From contig VCMS01000266.1 of the NCBI GenBank assembly GCA_022539475.1, positions 1 through 64,000 on the forward strand: DNA of 64,000 nt. Direction: 5' to 3'. How positions within the stretch are numbered: the stretch's first letter is position 1; each line of letters starts with the position of its first letter. The position numbers were made by a program, and so were the translations under genes. A model generated the notes under the pieces. That model made no database searches and was not told where the DNA came from. It saw only the letters and a program-made list of their open reading frames with translations. This document shows, in pieces, positions 42,101 to 53,091 of the stretch. This DNA is from Gracilaria domingensis. Taxonomy: Eukaryota > Rhodophyta > Florideophyceae > Gracilariales > Gracilariaceae.

Positions 42101-43734
42101 GCATGCTTTGGCTTTGCAACAGATGCCCCGTCAATATCCATAGTGACCAATGTCGCGAGAAACTCACCAGCCGCCCGACGAATCTCAGTATGGTTATCCC
42201 CAAGAGCAATGGCAGATATGGATTCACAGTGAGAAGGCCGCAAGAGCTTGCTGTTGTTATTGAGCGGCAGAAGGAAGTTGAGCAAGCGAATCGCGGTAAT
42301 GGCTACTACATCGTCTTTGTCCCACGCCATTTCAAGAATGCGATCTGAGAAACGTTGCAGAAATGTTTCAAAGTTTGCAAAGTAATCCTTCTTTTTGAGC
42401 ATTCTATGAAGAACATCTAGACTTGTCTTCCGGACGTTCGCATCTTTATCCGAAAGAAGCCATCCAATGTACTTGTTATGGGTGTCATCAAGAAACTGCT
42501 CCGGAAACATAATAATCCATCCCCCAAGTGCAGATATTGACAACGACCGAAGGTCTCCAGAAATATCTCGGTAACGACAAATGAACATTGTTCTGTAGAC
42601 TCTATCCGATAGCTCCGTTAGTTCGCCGTTCTTCGCTGTTAACTCATCAAGTTTATTCGCCAACTCTTTGCCCTTGGCCGACAACTCCTTTTTTCTGCCT
42701 TTCCCCGAAGCAGGGCGACTCTTTGAGCTTTTGGAATTGGGTTCACGAACATTAATGCCGCTTCGTCGCTTCTCGGTGTTGAGCTGGCGCTGTATGCTAG
42801 CAAGATGTTTTCGCAATTGTGAATTAACTTCAATAAAGCCATCCACAAGGCGATAAGCAGCTAGGCATGCAGAAACTCTAAGCGCTCTTATCGGCGAGCT
42901 TGACATAGCATCAAGCCACGGTATTAAGGTATCAAAACAGTCGGTGTGATACAAGACAACCTCAGAAGCCTCAGCAGCAGTGCGTCGCCAAAAGTCTTCA
43001 TATGCGCGACGTACCCTGCGCGACGCAGTGTCCTTCGCAAGAACTGCAACGCGTTCAGGCGCATCGACAGCCATTACTTGACACATTTCGTTAACGCTTG
43101 AGGGAGGATCATTGGCAATAATCATGTCGGGTGTGACGAGCTGCTCGTGTGCAAACGGGACAGGACGCGCGGCGCCTATGGCAAGGGAGACGAGCGAGGC
43201 CATGGCCTCTGGACCATTGATAGATACGTGAGACATCCAGGCGCTTACAAGACTCGGCGCTCTGGCCGGTTTGTGGAGAATTTTCTCGAAGAGAGAGGAT
43301 TGCGACGAGGGTTCGGATTCGTTCTGCTCAACGTCGTCGTCTTCATCGTGGGGCGTGGAGGGTTGAGCTGAGGTTTGAACAGGTGCTTCGGTTTCGGTTT
43401 GGGGATCGGGTTCATTTGCGGCGGACTTGTCATCGTCTGCGGCAGATGGTGCAGCGGTGGGTTGGGTTTCGAGGTGCGGCTGCATGTCAATATCGTTCTC
43501 AACATCATCATCGAACACATGCTGCGGGGAAGCCGGAGGAAGCTGCTCGCTGAGTTGCTCGTCGCCTAAAGGCGAAGACACGCCGTCGTCAGTCGGCATG
43601 AGGTATGTGACACCCACAAGGGCAAGCGGCTTTGACAAGGCACGCAAGCCGCTGACACGCTCGCTCACAGCCGCGGAATAGCCAAGTGGAGTGCGCTTGG
43701 TAAGTGGCGACGGCGGCACGGAGACCGGTACCAC
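39116..43734 (-). CDS. Cohesin subunit STAG/Scc3
   Basis: The N-terminal frame (43734-40864) has the STAG signature: an acidic leader, the region from VSAWMSHVSINGPEAMASL, and the conserved YRDISGDLRSLSISALGGW...KYIGWLLSDKDANVR block (about residues 380-440). HEAT repeats follow. Near 40900 coding moves to the second frame (40984-39116), which starts near MAAPDVDILNLK and ends in a long basic and acidic tail with KSSRVRKRVDYARMEIYDSDE. The two frames join exactly if the 26 nt at 40935-40910 (GTAATG...GCAG) are removed; otherwise a one-base shift is needed. The spliced protein is about 1,510 residues. STAG binds the Scc1 kleisin and holds sister chromatids together. The start may instead be MPTDDGVSS at 43599. 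Confidence 0.85.
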
Positions 43735-44337
43735 AGCGCGCGATGAAGAGAAAGATGGGGCGCGCTCGTTTCCCGCGTTTGAACTGTTTCGTCAGAACGG
43801 CGGTCCTCTCCGCGCCAAAAAACCTCTACCAGGGGTACTGGCGCCACACTGCGCATCGCCATTTTGCGATTTTGGGTTGGTTTGAGTGCGCTGTAATCTC
43901 TGTAAGCCTGGCACTACGCCTCAGTGGCAGCCACTGTCGTCCATCAAGCGCCGGCAGTCCTCAATGCTAACAAGATGCACAAGGAAAGGCATATCTGCCG
44001 GGGAGACCCGGCATGCATGAGGCTCTATCATGGCGCATCACGATTACATCGACGCCATCTTTGTTCGACGGCAAGCGCTGTTGCCATGCAATTGTCGTTT
44101 CTGGTAGAGAAGGGACGCGAAACCTCATTAAGATTGTAACTACAATGGTGTCGTGTACTTCGCTTGGCACTCCTCACACCTAACTGTCAATTTCGTTCAC
44201 CCACACACAGCATTCACTCATCAAGAAGTTCTCGTCTTCGGATGGAGAATAGAGCTTATAAAGCCACTCTTCGATCGTACGGAATGCGTTCCATCACAGA
44301 ATCTTTGTAACGGCGGCTCGTTTTGCTGCTCACGCGT

Positions 44338-44650
44338 CCCGGTAGCACTTCGAATGAATCATCAAGCGCACAAAGCCTCTGGTCTCATTCATCCAAAAGC
44401 TCCGGAAGCACTTCGAATGAACTATCAAGTGCCTAATGCCTCTACTTCTCACATTCATGCAATGCAATAACTCCGGAAGCACTTCGAATGAATCATCAAG
44501 CGAATAACGCCAGACCTCCTTCTAATGAATCATCAAGAGCACAACGCTGGAAGCACTTCGAATGAATCAAGGAGCGCGTAACGCCCCTCTTTCTCATTTG
44601 TGACAGCATTCGTGCAAGTACGTCGAAGGCACCTCGAATGGACGATCAGG
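44338..44650. repeat. Degenerate tandem repeat, about 65-75 bp unit
   Basis: The core GGAAGCACTTCGAATGAATCATCAAGCGC recurs with changes at about 44340, 44404, 44474 and 44551, with partial copies near 44520 (CTAATGAATCATCAAGAGC) and 44626 (GGCACCTCGAATGGACGATCA). Units end in a variable (C/A)AA(C/T)GCC(T/C)C string. The array lies upstream of no clear gene start. Confidence 0.7.
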
Positions 44651-45721
44651 TTCATACGCGTAGCGTCTCAGTTATACACAAACGTTGCGCACAACTTACT
44701 GTTGATGATTTCCCATCGTGTTCGACGATATAAGAAGGTTGTTCGCGAGAGATTGATATGCGGCGTTCGATCTATTGAGGAACTCCTTAACCATGTTGAC
44801 ACGGAGAGTAATAGGAACATGAGAACCGAGTGGAAGGGGTCTTAGGATGACTAGAGAAGGTTCAAAACGGCTGCAGCCCAGGGGAGGCCAACAAATGTGT
44901 GAGAGCAGTGGCCTTTACTGAATTCGAGGCAGGCGAGAGTGGCAGCTAAAACTTGTTCTCACTGACGATGTTAAAAAGCTTGTCGTCGTATCTTCCTCAA
45001 CTAATTCGGAAGCATCAGTCGTACTGCGAAGGACGAGGAGCTATGCCACACTGCTTGCCACGAAATATGCAATTCCTCATTACCAGGATCTCGAATTTTC
45101 CCGTTCGTCTCCGTGCGTAACATCAGGTTTCCCGCTGTTGCTCGAAGCAAAGAACGGCATGCTTGTGACCACGTCATGACGCTCGATGCGCCGAATTGAA
45201 AAATCATGAAGTGGCGCAACGACATGGAACGGTGCACGGCAGCGCGGTCATAAGAAGGTGAAGTCAGTACTGCATCTGCAAATGCTGATAATGATTACCT
45301 GATATCAGCAGTGATGGTACATAGTAGATACAGTACAGAGTAGCGAAAGAAAGGGAATCGGTAACCTACACAACCGCCTAACTACCGACGCGTTTCGACT
45401 GTACGCAACGGCAGTACAGGTATAGGCAAGGTTGAGAAGGTATCTCTTCGTATGCGCGAAGGCACAACTTCGGCTGGGGTGCAAAACAGCAGCCACGAAA
45501 CAATCACAAGGCATATGCTCGGCGCAAGAATGGCCATGATGAACACTACGTCGTCAAGCACGGCGGCGCAACACTACGTCGGCAAGCTGTTAACGAATCT
45601 ACTGCAAAGCACGCAAACCGTCACAAGTGCGCTATCAACGCCGGAATCGTTCATGGAAAGCATGAAGGGCCAGAAGCGCTGCAAGACACCCTAAGACTAA
45701 TCAGCATCCCCACAGACATGG

Positions 45722-45750
45722 TAATGAATGAATGAATGAATGAATGAATG
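45722..45750. repeat. (AATG)n microsatellite
   Basis: About seven tandem AATG units, the last one changed to AACG. Simple-sequence repeat with no other feature. Confidence 0.85.
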
Positions 45751-46398
45751 AACGAGGCCTTTATTTGTTGGAATTCAAATCGGCGCTGACAAAGCAGGGC
45801 CGTGTTTGCATGGTACATGTAATCGGGTTGCCGGAGCCTTCAAATGCGGGTTTCAACTCGCGTTGCACAACAACTGCGTCGTACATGGCGATAAGCGGCG
45901 TCAAGCAGTTGTGCTCAGACGTGACGTTGCGACTAATCTGCTCGTACGCCATCAACTTCGATCGTCAATACTGCGACATGATTCAAGCATGCCACCACTT
46001 CCTACAGCATCACATTCACAGCAAAGACGCAAGCTTTTCCCGTTATTGCGCGCTCCGCGTCTGCGAGCAGCTTCGCAGTACTGCAGCTGCGCTCGATAAC
46101 CTGCGCACTGCGCAGTACGCAGCGCCATTGGCGCTCCAATGTGGCGGGGCGGCCAACATCGGTGTTGACATTGCTGTTGAAGTTACGGAAGCGCCCGATG
46201 CGAAGCAGTGTCTATAAAACTGGCGCACACGCGTGGCGCGCGCGCTGCGCGCAGCACACTACCGCTCATTCTATCCACGATCGGCGAGAGCACGAACAAG
46301 AGCGAAACAGATATGCGCACACAAAGGTAAGTTAATTTTCAAGTTTATCTACAACATAAAATACATCACATATGGTCGCCATGAAGAGTAAGCTCCCC

Positions 46399-47400
46399 TT
46401 AGTTGCCGCTCTCCCTCTCGTAGAGGAGATCCACCAGAAGATTCAACACCTTCTTGTAACCGAACAAAATGCACTCCTCTTTCTTCCGCGAAACGCTTGA
46501 CTCTCTCGAGTTGCTCGACACGTTCGACAACTCCCTGATCTTATCTCTCAGCGTCTCTTTCTGAATTTCCGCCATGCTTTCAATTGCGTCCTTGATCTCA
46601 TTTTTCGTGCTCGCAACCCCCTGTTCTCCAACAAATCTGCGAAGCATATCAGCCGATAACGGCACATATGGCTTGATGGAATCCACCACCGCCTTCTTAC
46701 GTCTGCGCAGCAACAGGCGCTCCTCCAATTGGCGCTCCTCTTCCGACATGAGTCGCGACGAACGCTCATGGCCCAGCAACGGCGTGCATGGTTCAGTACG
46801 GGATCCTCCACCAGCAGTGCCATCATTGGCATTGACCGACACGCGCGACCTCGACGGCACAATTCGCACACCGTTTCCTTGAGCGCCTAAGATGTTAGGC
46901 GGCGCAGCGTAGCCCATATTCGAACCTTGCTGCTCAAGCGACCGGAATGCCGAAGAAGGCGACGAACTGATGCTAAACGGCGACGTCGACGCCGGTGTGG
47001 CCCCATTGATCACGGCATTGTCTTGTGCTGCGCTACCCCCAGCTGAAGCACCGCCGTCAAGCGCGCTCACGGGCGAGGAAAAGGGGACGTCAGCGCCCAT
47101 TGCGTTCACCGCAGATGGCGTCGTCTCCATAGGCGATATGAGGTCGTTGTGCACATGTTGATCGAGCAGCTCGCGTAGCCAGATGTTGTCGGCCGGAGTG
47201 TAGGGTACAGCCTCGGGGCCAAAGTTTCCATGGGCCAATTCTCTGTTAACGGGTAATTCGAAGTTGTCCGGCACGAAGACATCAGGAATTCTGGTGGAGA
47301 GTGTAGGGGCAGAAGCGGAGTGGCGAGTAGTGAGAGCGTCTGGTTCGTTATCGGACTGGTTGCTCGGACACAAGCCTTCGGGCAGATTAGAGTAGTTCAT
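46399..47400 (-). CDS. Hypothetical protein, disordered with C-terminal coiled coil
   Basis: Start chosen at MNYSNLPEGLC (47400); the frame is open to 47547 but the extra residues are low-complexity. The product of 333 residues begins with a Ser/Pro/Ala-rich disordered region. From about residue 210 (SEEERQLEERLLLRRRKKAV) it becomes charged and helical: YVPLSADMLRRFVGEQGV, then KNEIKDAIESMAEIQKETLR, and the end CILFGYKKVLNLLVDLLYE. This gives a likely coiled-coil or helical-bundle end. No enzymatic motif or signal peptide is visible. Composition and intact length suggest a real host gene, perhaps a nuclear regulator. It is divergent from TDP2, with 824 bp between the start codons. Confidence 0.55.
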   Translation of the reverse strand: MNYSNLPEGLCPSNQSDNEPDALTTRHSASAPTLSTRIPDVFVPDNFELPVNRELAHGNFGPEAVPYTPADNIWLRELLDQHVHNDLISPMETTPSAVNAMGADVPFSSPVSALDGGASAGGSAAQDNAVINGATPASTSPFSISSSPSSAFRSLEQQGSNMGYAAPPNILGAQGNGVRIVPSRSRVSVNANDGTAGGGSRTEPCTPLLGHERSSRLMSEEERQLEERLLLRRRKKAVVDSIKPYVPLSADMLRRFVGEQGVASTKNEIKDAIESMAEIQKETLRDKIRELSNVSSNSRESSVSRKKEECILFGYKKVLNLLVDLLYERESGN

Positions 47401-48034
47401 GATACGCGGTGGTGGCGAGGGGGATGGGGGTAGCGCGGTGGTGAGCAGTGAAAGAGAGGAAGAAGAATGATGGCAGAATTGTTGACACGATTGAATGCTG
47501 AGGGGTAGCTGGAACGGTTGCTGAAGAGAGTGGGCTCGCACAGGCAAGTGACGAAAGCGGCGCTTCTCTTAACCAGCCTCGGCGCTGCAGCGCTTGGGAC
47601 CAGCAACCGCGGAGTTTGCCAGCGCCATGTGCTGGTGGCAAATGGCAAATGCTAGAAGGGCTCTGATTGGATTGGGATGGACATACATGTGTATCAGCCC
47701 CAAAAAGCAGGAAACAGTGACAAGGTCGTTTGACGCCGTTTCCCAGGCGAGGCAGCAAGGACAATGTACAATTTGCCGCGAGATGATAGCCGGCAAACGA
47801 CAGTTGACCAAGCGCAACGCCGGCATCGCGAAGGCTTGCGGAATAGGCAGAGCGGAAGCGCATCATGCGATGATCGAGTTTGTCATGTGCTTCGCTTCCT
47901 GTCGTCTGCATGGGGCGCTGCTGCTGTTGGAGTGCGAAAGAGTTGCACATTGCAACGGGCGATCTCTGACATGCGCACTGCGCAGCGATAATTGCGCTGC
48001 GCCAATTATCTACGACCGCACCGACAATACGGAA

Positions 48035-48119
48035 ATCAAACGATAATTCGTTTGATCGCTCTATTTATCGTTTGATCCCATCTACGACACAACATTCCGG
48101 CTTCAAACGTTTAAACGTT
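48035..48119. promoter_or_regulatory. Palindromic elements in the TDP2 upstream region
   Basis: ATCAAACGA-TAAT-TCGTTTGAT forms an exact inverted repeat at 48035-48056. A third half-site, ATCGTTTGAT, is at 48067-48076. A 14-bp palindrome, AACGTTTAAACGTT, is at 48106-48119. All share an AAACG/CGTTT core and lie 106-190 bp before the chosen start of TDP2. Binding sites for a dimeric factor are plausible; not proven. Confidence 0.4.
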
Positions 48120-48224
48120 GTTCATCCGCCAATCCACCTTCGTCACCATTGCCCACTTTCCTCCAGACGCCCCTCCCCAGCACCGCCCCAGCCGACCGCC
48201 TTCGTCGCACTCGCCCGCCGCGCA

Positions 48225-49115
48225 ATGAGCGCTGAGAAGCAAACCGTGCGCTTCCTACAATGGAACATCGACATGGACACCAAGCCCATAGCCCCCCGTA
48301 TTCACGGTCTGCTGCGTGAGATTCGCACCCTCAAGCCAGACGTCATCATGCTTCAGGAGGTGACACCCGTGTCCTTTGACCTTCTCTCCAAGTTCCTCTG
48401 GGACAAACCCCAGCAACAGCCTGACCACCTCCCAGACAACGACACTAGTCCCGACAAAGATGCGCCGTACGATCTGCATGTCGACCCCGACTGGCCGCAG
48501 CAATTGCCGTACTTCTGTCTGCTTCTCACGCGGAAGAAGCTTCTCTTCAATCCCGAAACCGTGTGCAAGCGCTTCGAAACCTCGAAAATGTTCCGAGGTT
48601 ACGTCTCCGTTAGCGGTATCATCTCCAGCGGCGCCCTGCTTTACCTCACCACCAGTCATCTCGAGTCGCTCAAGGAAAGCTCATCAGAACGCAAGAACCA
48701 ACTCGCACAGTTGTTGGATGTCATGCGCCACCACGTCGACGAAGGCTACTGTGCCTTTTTCGCAGGTGATACCAATCTACGCGAGGCTGAAGTGCCCGCA
48801 TCACAGGTAGTTAAACCGGCCACCAACGGGCTCACGTCACAGAAGAAGCGCAAATCTACTAAGGACAAGTTCTCCGACGTATGGGTTTTGGCCGGTGCTC
48901 AAGAACAGCACAAGTTCACATGGGACATGAAGAACAATGACAATCTCAAGTTCGAAGCGGACTTCAAACCGAGGGCACGCTACGATCGCGCTTTTGTTCT
49001 ATCGCCGTCTAACACTGAACAGGTGTCGCAGTTCTCCTTGGTGGGGCGACAACGACTACCGTGTGGCAAGTTCATCAGTGACCACTGGGGCCTCTGTATG
49101 GATATGCTTTACTAG
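48225..49115 (+). CDS. TDP2: Tyrosyl-DNA phosphodiesterase 2-like (endonuclease/exonuclease/phosphatase fold)
   Basis: Start chosen at MSAEKQTVRFL (48225); the frame extends up to 48072 with low-complexity residues. The 296-residue protein has all core motifs of the Mg-dependent EEP fold: QWNIDMDT, PDVIMLQEVTP, YLTTSHLESLKES, FAGDTNLRE, a YDRAF element and the final SDHWGLCMDML. QWNID, GDTNLR and SDHxG are the combination seen in TDP2. The enzyme cleaves 5'-phosphotyrosyl links left by topoisomerase II. A Lys-rich insert follows GDTNLRE. Only 21 bp separate its stop from the stop of the convergent dehydrogenase gene. Other EEP nucleases are possible but fit less well. Confidence 0.8.
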   Translation: MSAEKQTVRFLQWNIDMDTKPIAPRIHGLLREIRTLKPDVIMLQEVTPVSFDLLSKFLWDKPQQQPDHLPDNDTSPDKDAPYDLHVDPDWPQQLPYFCLLLTRKKLLFNPETVCKRFETSKMFRGYVSVSGIISSGALLYLTTSHLESLKESSSERKNQLAQLLDVMRHHVDEGYCAFFAGDTNLREAEVPASQVVKPATNGLTSQKKRKSTKDKFSDVWVLAGAQEQHKFTWDMKNNDNLKFEADFKPRARYDRAFVLSPSNTEQVSQFSLVGRQRLPCGKFISDHWGLCMDMLY

Positions 49116-49136
49116 TGTACAATATGTGTACCACTG

Positions 49137-50063
49137 TCACCACGCCGTAAACGACTGTTTGGTGGGTAACTCACGACCATTAATCCTCTCCAGCGACTTG
49201 ATCAGCGCCTGTGTTCCCAACCGCTTGTCACCACAAGACGTAAGCGACACGTAAAGCTGCTGCGCAAGGGCCAAACCCGGCAGACATACGCCCATCTGTT
49301 TGCACGACTCCAGAGCAATGCCGAGATCCTTGACGAAATGCTCCACGTAGAAACCCGGTTCCATATCGCCCTTGAGTATTCTTGGCGCATACGAGCGGAT
49401 TGAAAACGAGCCGGCGCCACCATCCACAATCGCCGCCAGAAAACTTTCCAGATCCAGACCGGCCGTGTGCGCGTACATGAGCCCCTCGCACATACCCAAC
49501 ATGGAGGACGCAATGGCGATCTGATTAGCCATCTTGCAGTGCTGTCCCGTGCCCGGGCCGGCAAACACGGTAACAGTACTCGCAAAGCAATCGAGCAGCG
49601 GCTTGATTCGCTTCACCGCCTGCTTATCGCCGCCCACCATAATGCTAAGCGTGCCCTTCTGGGCGCCAACATCACCACCAGTAACCGGTGCATCGACGAC
49701 AAACTTACCGGAAGTGCCTGCGAGCGCGGCCAACTCGGCGGCCAAACCAGGATCAGACGTGGTGAGATCAACGACGATACCGCCCTCCTTGAGGGTAGAC
49801 AGCACGCCATCGGCGCCGGAGATGACCTGACGCACGTCGGAAGGGTAGCCAACCATGGTGAAGACGACGTCGGAGACGGCGGCAACCTCGGCCGGCGTCT
49901 GCACGTATGTAGCACCCAGATCGATGAGAGGCTGTGCCTTGGACATGGTGCGGTTGTACACGGTGAGCGTGTAGCCGGCCTTGATGACGTGCGTGGCCAT
50001 GTGACAGCCCATGACGCCTGTTCCGATCCAGCCGACGGACGTGGTTCCTGGTGAAGCTGTCAT
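49137..50063 (-). CDS. 3-hydroxyisobutyrate dehydrogenase-family oxidoreductase
   Basis: 308 residues, normal for beta-hydroxyacid dehydrogenases. The N-terminal Rossmann motif is VGWIGTGVMGCHMATHV, with no obvious mitochondrial presequence. The substrate motif is VVDAPVTGGDVGAQKGTLS, and the catalytic Lys lies in GQHCKMANQIAIASS. A C-terminal helical domain contains HFVKDLGIALESC. The family covers 3-hydroxyisobutyrate dehydrogenase (valine breakdown), tartronate-semialdehyde reductase and plant-type glyoxylate/succinate-semialdehyde reductases. The GGDVGAQKGTL form fits the last groups as well as the first, so the substrate is left open. It converges on TDP2. Confidence 0.85.
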   Translation of the reverse strand: MTASPGTTSVGWIGTGVMGCHMATHVIKAGYTLTVYNRTMSKAQPLIDLGATYVQTPAEVAAVSDVVFTMVGYPSDVRQVISGADGVLSTLKEGGIVVDLTTSDPGLAAELAALAGTSGKFVVDAPVTGGDVGAQKGTLSIMVGGDKQAVKRIKPLLDCFASTVTVFAGPGTGQHCKMANQIAIASSMLGMCEGLMYAHTAGLDLESFLAAIVDGGAGSFSIRSYAPRILKGDMEPGFYVEHFVKDLGIALESCKQMGVCLPGLALAQQLYVSLTSCGDKRLGTQALIKSLERINGRELPTKQSFTAW

Positions 50064-50597
50064 GATTGCGGGTATCGGCTGCGGCGGTAGGTTGCTGCAC
50101 GGGAGGAGGCAAGGCGGTGACGGTCAAGTCTTTTTAAGATACGTTCGGTAAAGCATCGACGTTACCGTGTAGTTAGATAAGATACGGCGATGCCCAATTG
50201 TGATCTGGCTCCGCCAGGACGCAGTTGTGCTGGCGCCCGCGGCATATGTGGTTCGGATCAACATATCTTGACACGTTGATGCTTGAGACGCTGCTTACAG
50301 TTTGGGATCAATGCACGCGAACGCCAATGACAGTCACGCGCTTATGCGCGCATACATTGCAATTTGCAGCTGCTGCCACGCTGGCCGGAAGCATGTGTTG
50401 CTTGGAACGCACGCGATGATCGTGAGTTGCGATTCGCAGCCGCGCACCTTCTCCAGGAACGATCACGACCTTGTCGCGATACCGAAACTATGAGACAGAG
50501 ACAAAAGTTTCTTCAGACTTCAGAGTTCAAAGCGCGAACGGTTGCATGACGGCGTGATCTGTCGCCACGATCCACGACCGAGTGCACCAGCCACGAC
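50064..50597. promoter_or_regulatory. Divergent promoter region between dehydrogenase and mannosidase genes
   Basis: 534 bp between start codons on opposite strands. No gene is seen inside, and no clear TATA element is placed. Confidence 0.3.
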
Positions 50598-52472
50598 ATG
50601 CGCGCCGTGCGCCGCGCTCCGTCGCAAACAGTCCCACTGTTCGTCTCTCTCGTCTGCGTTTCCGTCTGCGTCTCCCTCATCGCCGTGGCGCACGCTGACA
50701 TCTGTCTACAGCCGTGTGCATCACATGACACCCGTCGTCTCACCGCGCGCGTGCTGGCCGATTTTGACCACGCCTTTCTCAATTATAAGCGACACGCTCT
50801 CTCGCACGATGAGCTACAGCCCATCTCTTGTCAAGGTGTCGATACTTTTGGAGCACTCAATGTCACGCTTGTGGACACGCTTGATACTCATTTTGTGTTA
50901 GGCAATTATCATCAATTCGTCTGGGCCGCGAAGCACGTCACTCAAAATCTTCATTTCGATGTCGACTCCACCGTCTCCGTGTTTGAGATCACCATTCGCG
51001 TGCTGGGCGGTTTGTTATCGGCACATGGCCTGCTAACCGAGCCAGTTGAACAAGCGGCGTTCGTTACCCACCTGTTGTGGCCTTCTTATGATGACTCGCT
51101 GCTTTACCTTGCCGTTCAGCTAGCTGACCGTTTGTTGCCGGCGTTTAACACCCCAACACGCATTCCTTATGGCTCCATTCACCTGCAAAACGGCGTTCGT
51201 GTCAACGAATCTCAATATGCGAGCACCGCTGCCGCAGGCTCGCTCTTGCTGGAGTTTGGCACCCTGTCTCGATACACGGAAACACCCTATTATTACGACG
51301 TCGCATTTGCAAGCATGCACGCCCTCCATCAACGCGCCGCGTGGACCGGCTTGGTTGGCAACCACATTAATATCATCAACGGCGAATGGGTCGCCACGGA
51401 TTCGGGTGTGGGTGGACTCATTGACTCCTTCTATGAGTATATGCTCAAGGGTTATGTCTTGTTCGGCGATCCAAGGCTCTTGGAGATGCATAACAACAGC
51501 TACAACTCCGTCAATAAGTACGTTCGAAAGAATCACTGGTTTTTGAATGTGGATATGTGGACTGGCCAGACTGTATCTACCTCTCAGTCCTCCCTGTCCG
51601 CATTCTATCCTGGTTTTCAAGTTTTGCAAGGCCATATTCCCCACGCGATCGAGACTGTTCGCGCTCATTACAGCGTTTGGAGAAAGTATGGATGTCTACC
51701 TGAAGGCTATGATGTTCAACATAACATGGTCACTGGAGGACAGATCAATTATCCGCTGAGACCGGAAATGATAGAGAGTATATTCTACTTGCATTGGGCT
51801 ACCAAGGATCCTACTTGGGTTGCCCTTGCCGCAACTATGCTGCATAGCATTGAACAAAAAACGCGCGTCAAGTGCGGCTTTGCTCAAGTTCATGATGTCA
51901 CTACCGGCCAACTTTACGATTTGATGGACAGTTTTCTTATGAGCGAAACCTTCAAGTACCTCTACTTAATCTTCCGCGGAGATGACCATTGGCTACGAAG
52001 TGGTAGATATGTACTTACGACCGAAGCACACCCTTTGCGAATTCCACTGCGTAAAGTGAACCCCAACATCACCGCAAGCAAGCCACCTGCACCCCGCTTT
52101 AAATGCCCTCGGATGGCAAGCGCGGAAAGATTGTTACCGTGTGGTTACGGTTTGCAAGGTACCGATTATCCGGTCTTGAGTCCTTCATCCACAACTACAG
52201 AGGAAGTTTCTGAAGATGTTAGAAAACAAGTTCTTGATCTTGTGGAACATTATGGCGTGGGTGGGCTCCAGCTTGGTGAAGTATTCATAGATGAGCGGAA
52301 CGCGTATCGTGTTATGACGCTACGCGGGAACCAGGTTGTCTTTGCAAAGCTGAATGAAGACGAAAGACGACGAGAGCAAGTCAGGCTTTCCAACATTGGC
52401 TGCTCGAGCATGAGGGGAGTTGATATCGTTCGTCACCTTTGTCGATGGCAAGATTATTCTTCCACCTCTTGA
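50598..52472 (+). CDS. EDEM-like alpha-mannosidase (GH47)
   Basis: 624 residues with an N-terminal signal peptide (hydrophobic FVSLVCVSVCVSLIAVAHA, about residues 15-33). The GH47 domain follows: LSHDELQPISC, VSVFEITIRVLGGLLSAHGL, DSGVGGLIDSFYEYMLKG, LRPEMIESIFYLHWATKD and SFLMSETFKYLYLIF, with TTEAHPL closing the catalytic barrel. This order and the last motif match EDEM proteins, which trim mannose from misfolded glycoproteins in the ER and mark them for degradation. The roughly 150-residue tail after TTEAHPL has Cys pairs and no retention signal (it ends YSSTS). No intron. Function as enzyme versus lectin-like factor cannot be told from sequence. Confidence 0.9.
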   Translation: MRAVRRAPSQTVPLFVSLVCVSVCVSLIAVAHADICLQPCASHDTRRLTARVLADFDHAFLNYKRHALSHDELQPISCQGVDTFGALNVTLVDTLDTHFVLGNYHQFVWAAKHVTQNLHFDVDSTVSVFEITIRVLGGLLSAHGLLTEPVEQAAFVTHLLWPSYDDSLLYLAVQLADRLLPAFNTPTRIPYGSIHLQNGVRVNESQYASTAAAGSLLLEFGTLSRYTETPYYYDVAFASMHALHQRAAWTGLVGNHINIINGEWVATDSGVGGLIDSFYEYMLKGYVLFGDPRLLEMHNNSYNSVNKYVRKNHWFLNVDMWTGQTVSTSQSSLSAFYPGFQVLQGHIPHAIETVRAHYSVWRKYGCLPEGYDVQHNMVTGGQINYPLRPEMIESIFYLHWATKDPTWVALAATMLHSIEQKTRVKCGFAQVHDVTTGQLYDLMDSFLMSETFKYLYLIFRGDDHWLRSGRYVLTTEAHPLRIPLRKVNPNITASKPPAPRFKCPRMASAERLLPCGYGLQGTDYPVLSPSSTTTEEVSEDVRKQVLDLVEHYGVGGLQLGEVFIDERNAYRVMTLRGNQVVFAKLNEDERRREQVRLSNIGCSSMRGVDIVRHLCRWQDYSSTS

Positions 52473-53091
52473 AGGTTAGTCTATCGGAAGTACGCAGATG
52501 TTGTGGCATTGTTTCTGTCGATACCACGCTTGAATTGCACCCAGCTTTTGAAGAAGGCAAGCGTTTTGTCTACAAAGGCACCCGACACAGTTTATAATGC
52601 TCTGCCTTCGTACGCAACATCCGTTGCTGATCTCTCGGACCTCTGCTCTCACGTGCAGTAGGAATAACGTTCTGAGGCGTATATTTTCGCAGTTCGTTTG
52701 CTTTTCTTCATCTATAGCGTCAGAGTTGACGGTGTTGAGGCCTGAGATGAGTGGAGCAGCGTGTTACTAAATAACAGCGAGCTAACTTACTACCTTCGTA
52801 CATTTTTATTATGTCAACGTAGTGTACAACCCAAATTTCAGTATGATGTTGTATAATGAACTGTGAAAGAGAAGATAAATGACCTCGTAACCTGGTGCTT
52901 TATTGCAAGCCATCAACCGAAGCATATCGGCAACTGATTTCGAAAGCCTTCCTTAAGATGATACTACCCTTTCTTCATGTCATCCCCAATCCAGAACAAC
53001 TAAGTCGAATCATGGAAACGAGCGGTATGCGGATGAAGCAATTTGTCCGAGACTTCTTAGCTGCATCATCCTGAGGAAAATGAGAGGCATT
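52473..53091. other. Intergenic, nothing recognised
   Basis: 3' region between convergent genes; no open frame worth noting. Confidence 0.3.

Larger units (their letters stand above)
43735..46398. other. Intergenic stretch with repeats, no supported gene
   Basis: It contains a degenerate tandem array (44338-44650, listed separately), an (AATG)n run at 45722-45750, a near-direct repeat of CAACACTACGTCG at 45541 and 45568, and GCGCGCGCTGCGCGC near 46237. A 157-codon frame (45744-46217) has several Cys but no domain and begins inside the AATG run, so I do not call it a gene. Confidence 0.4.

Noticed and set aside
45744-46217. 157-codon frame with several Cys
   Set aside because: It starts inside an AATG microsatellite, shows no domain and is overlapped by frames of similar quality on the other strand.
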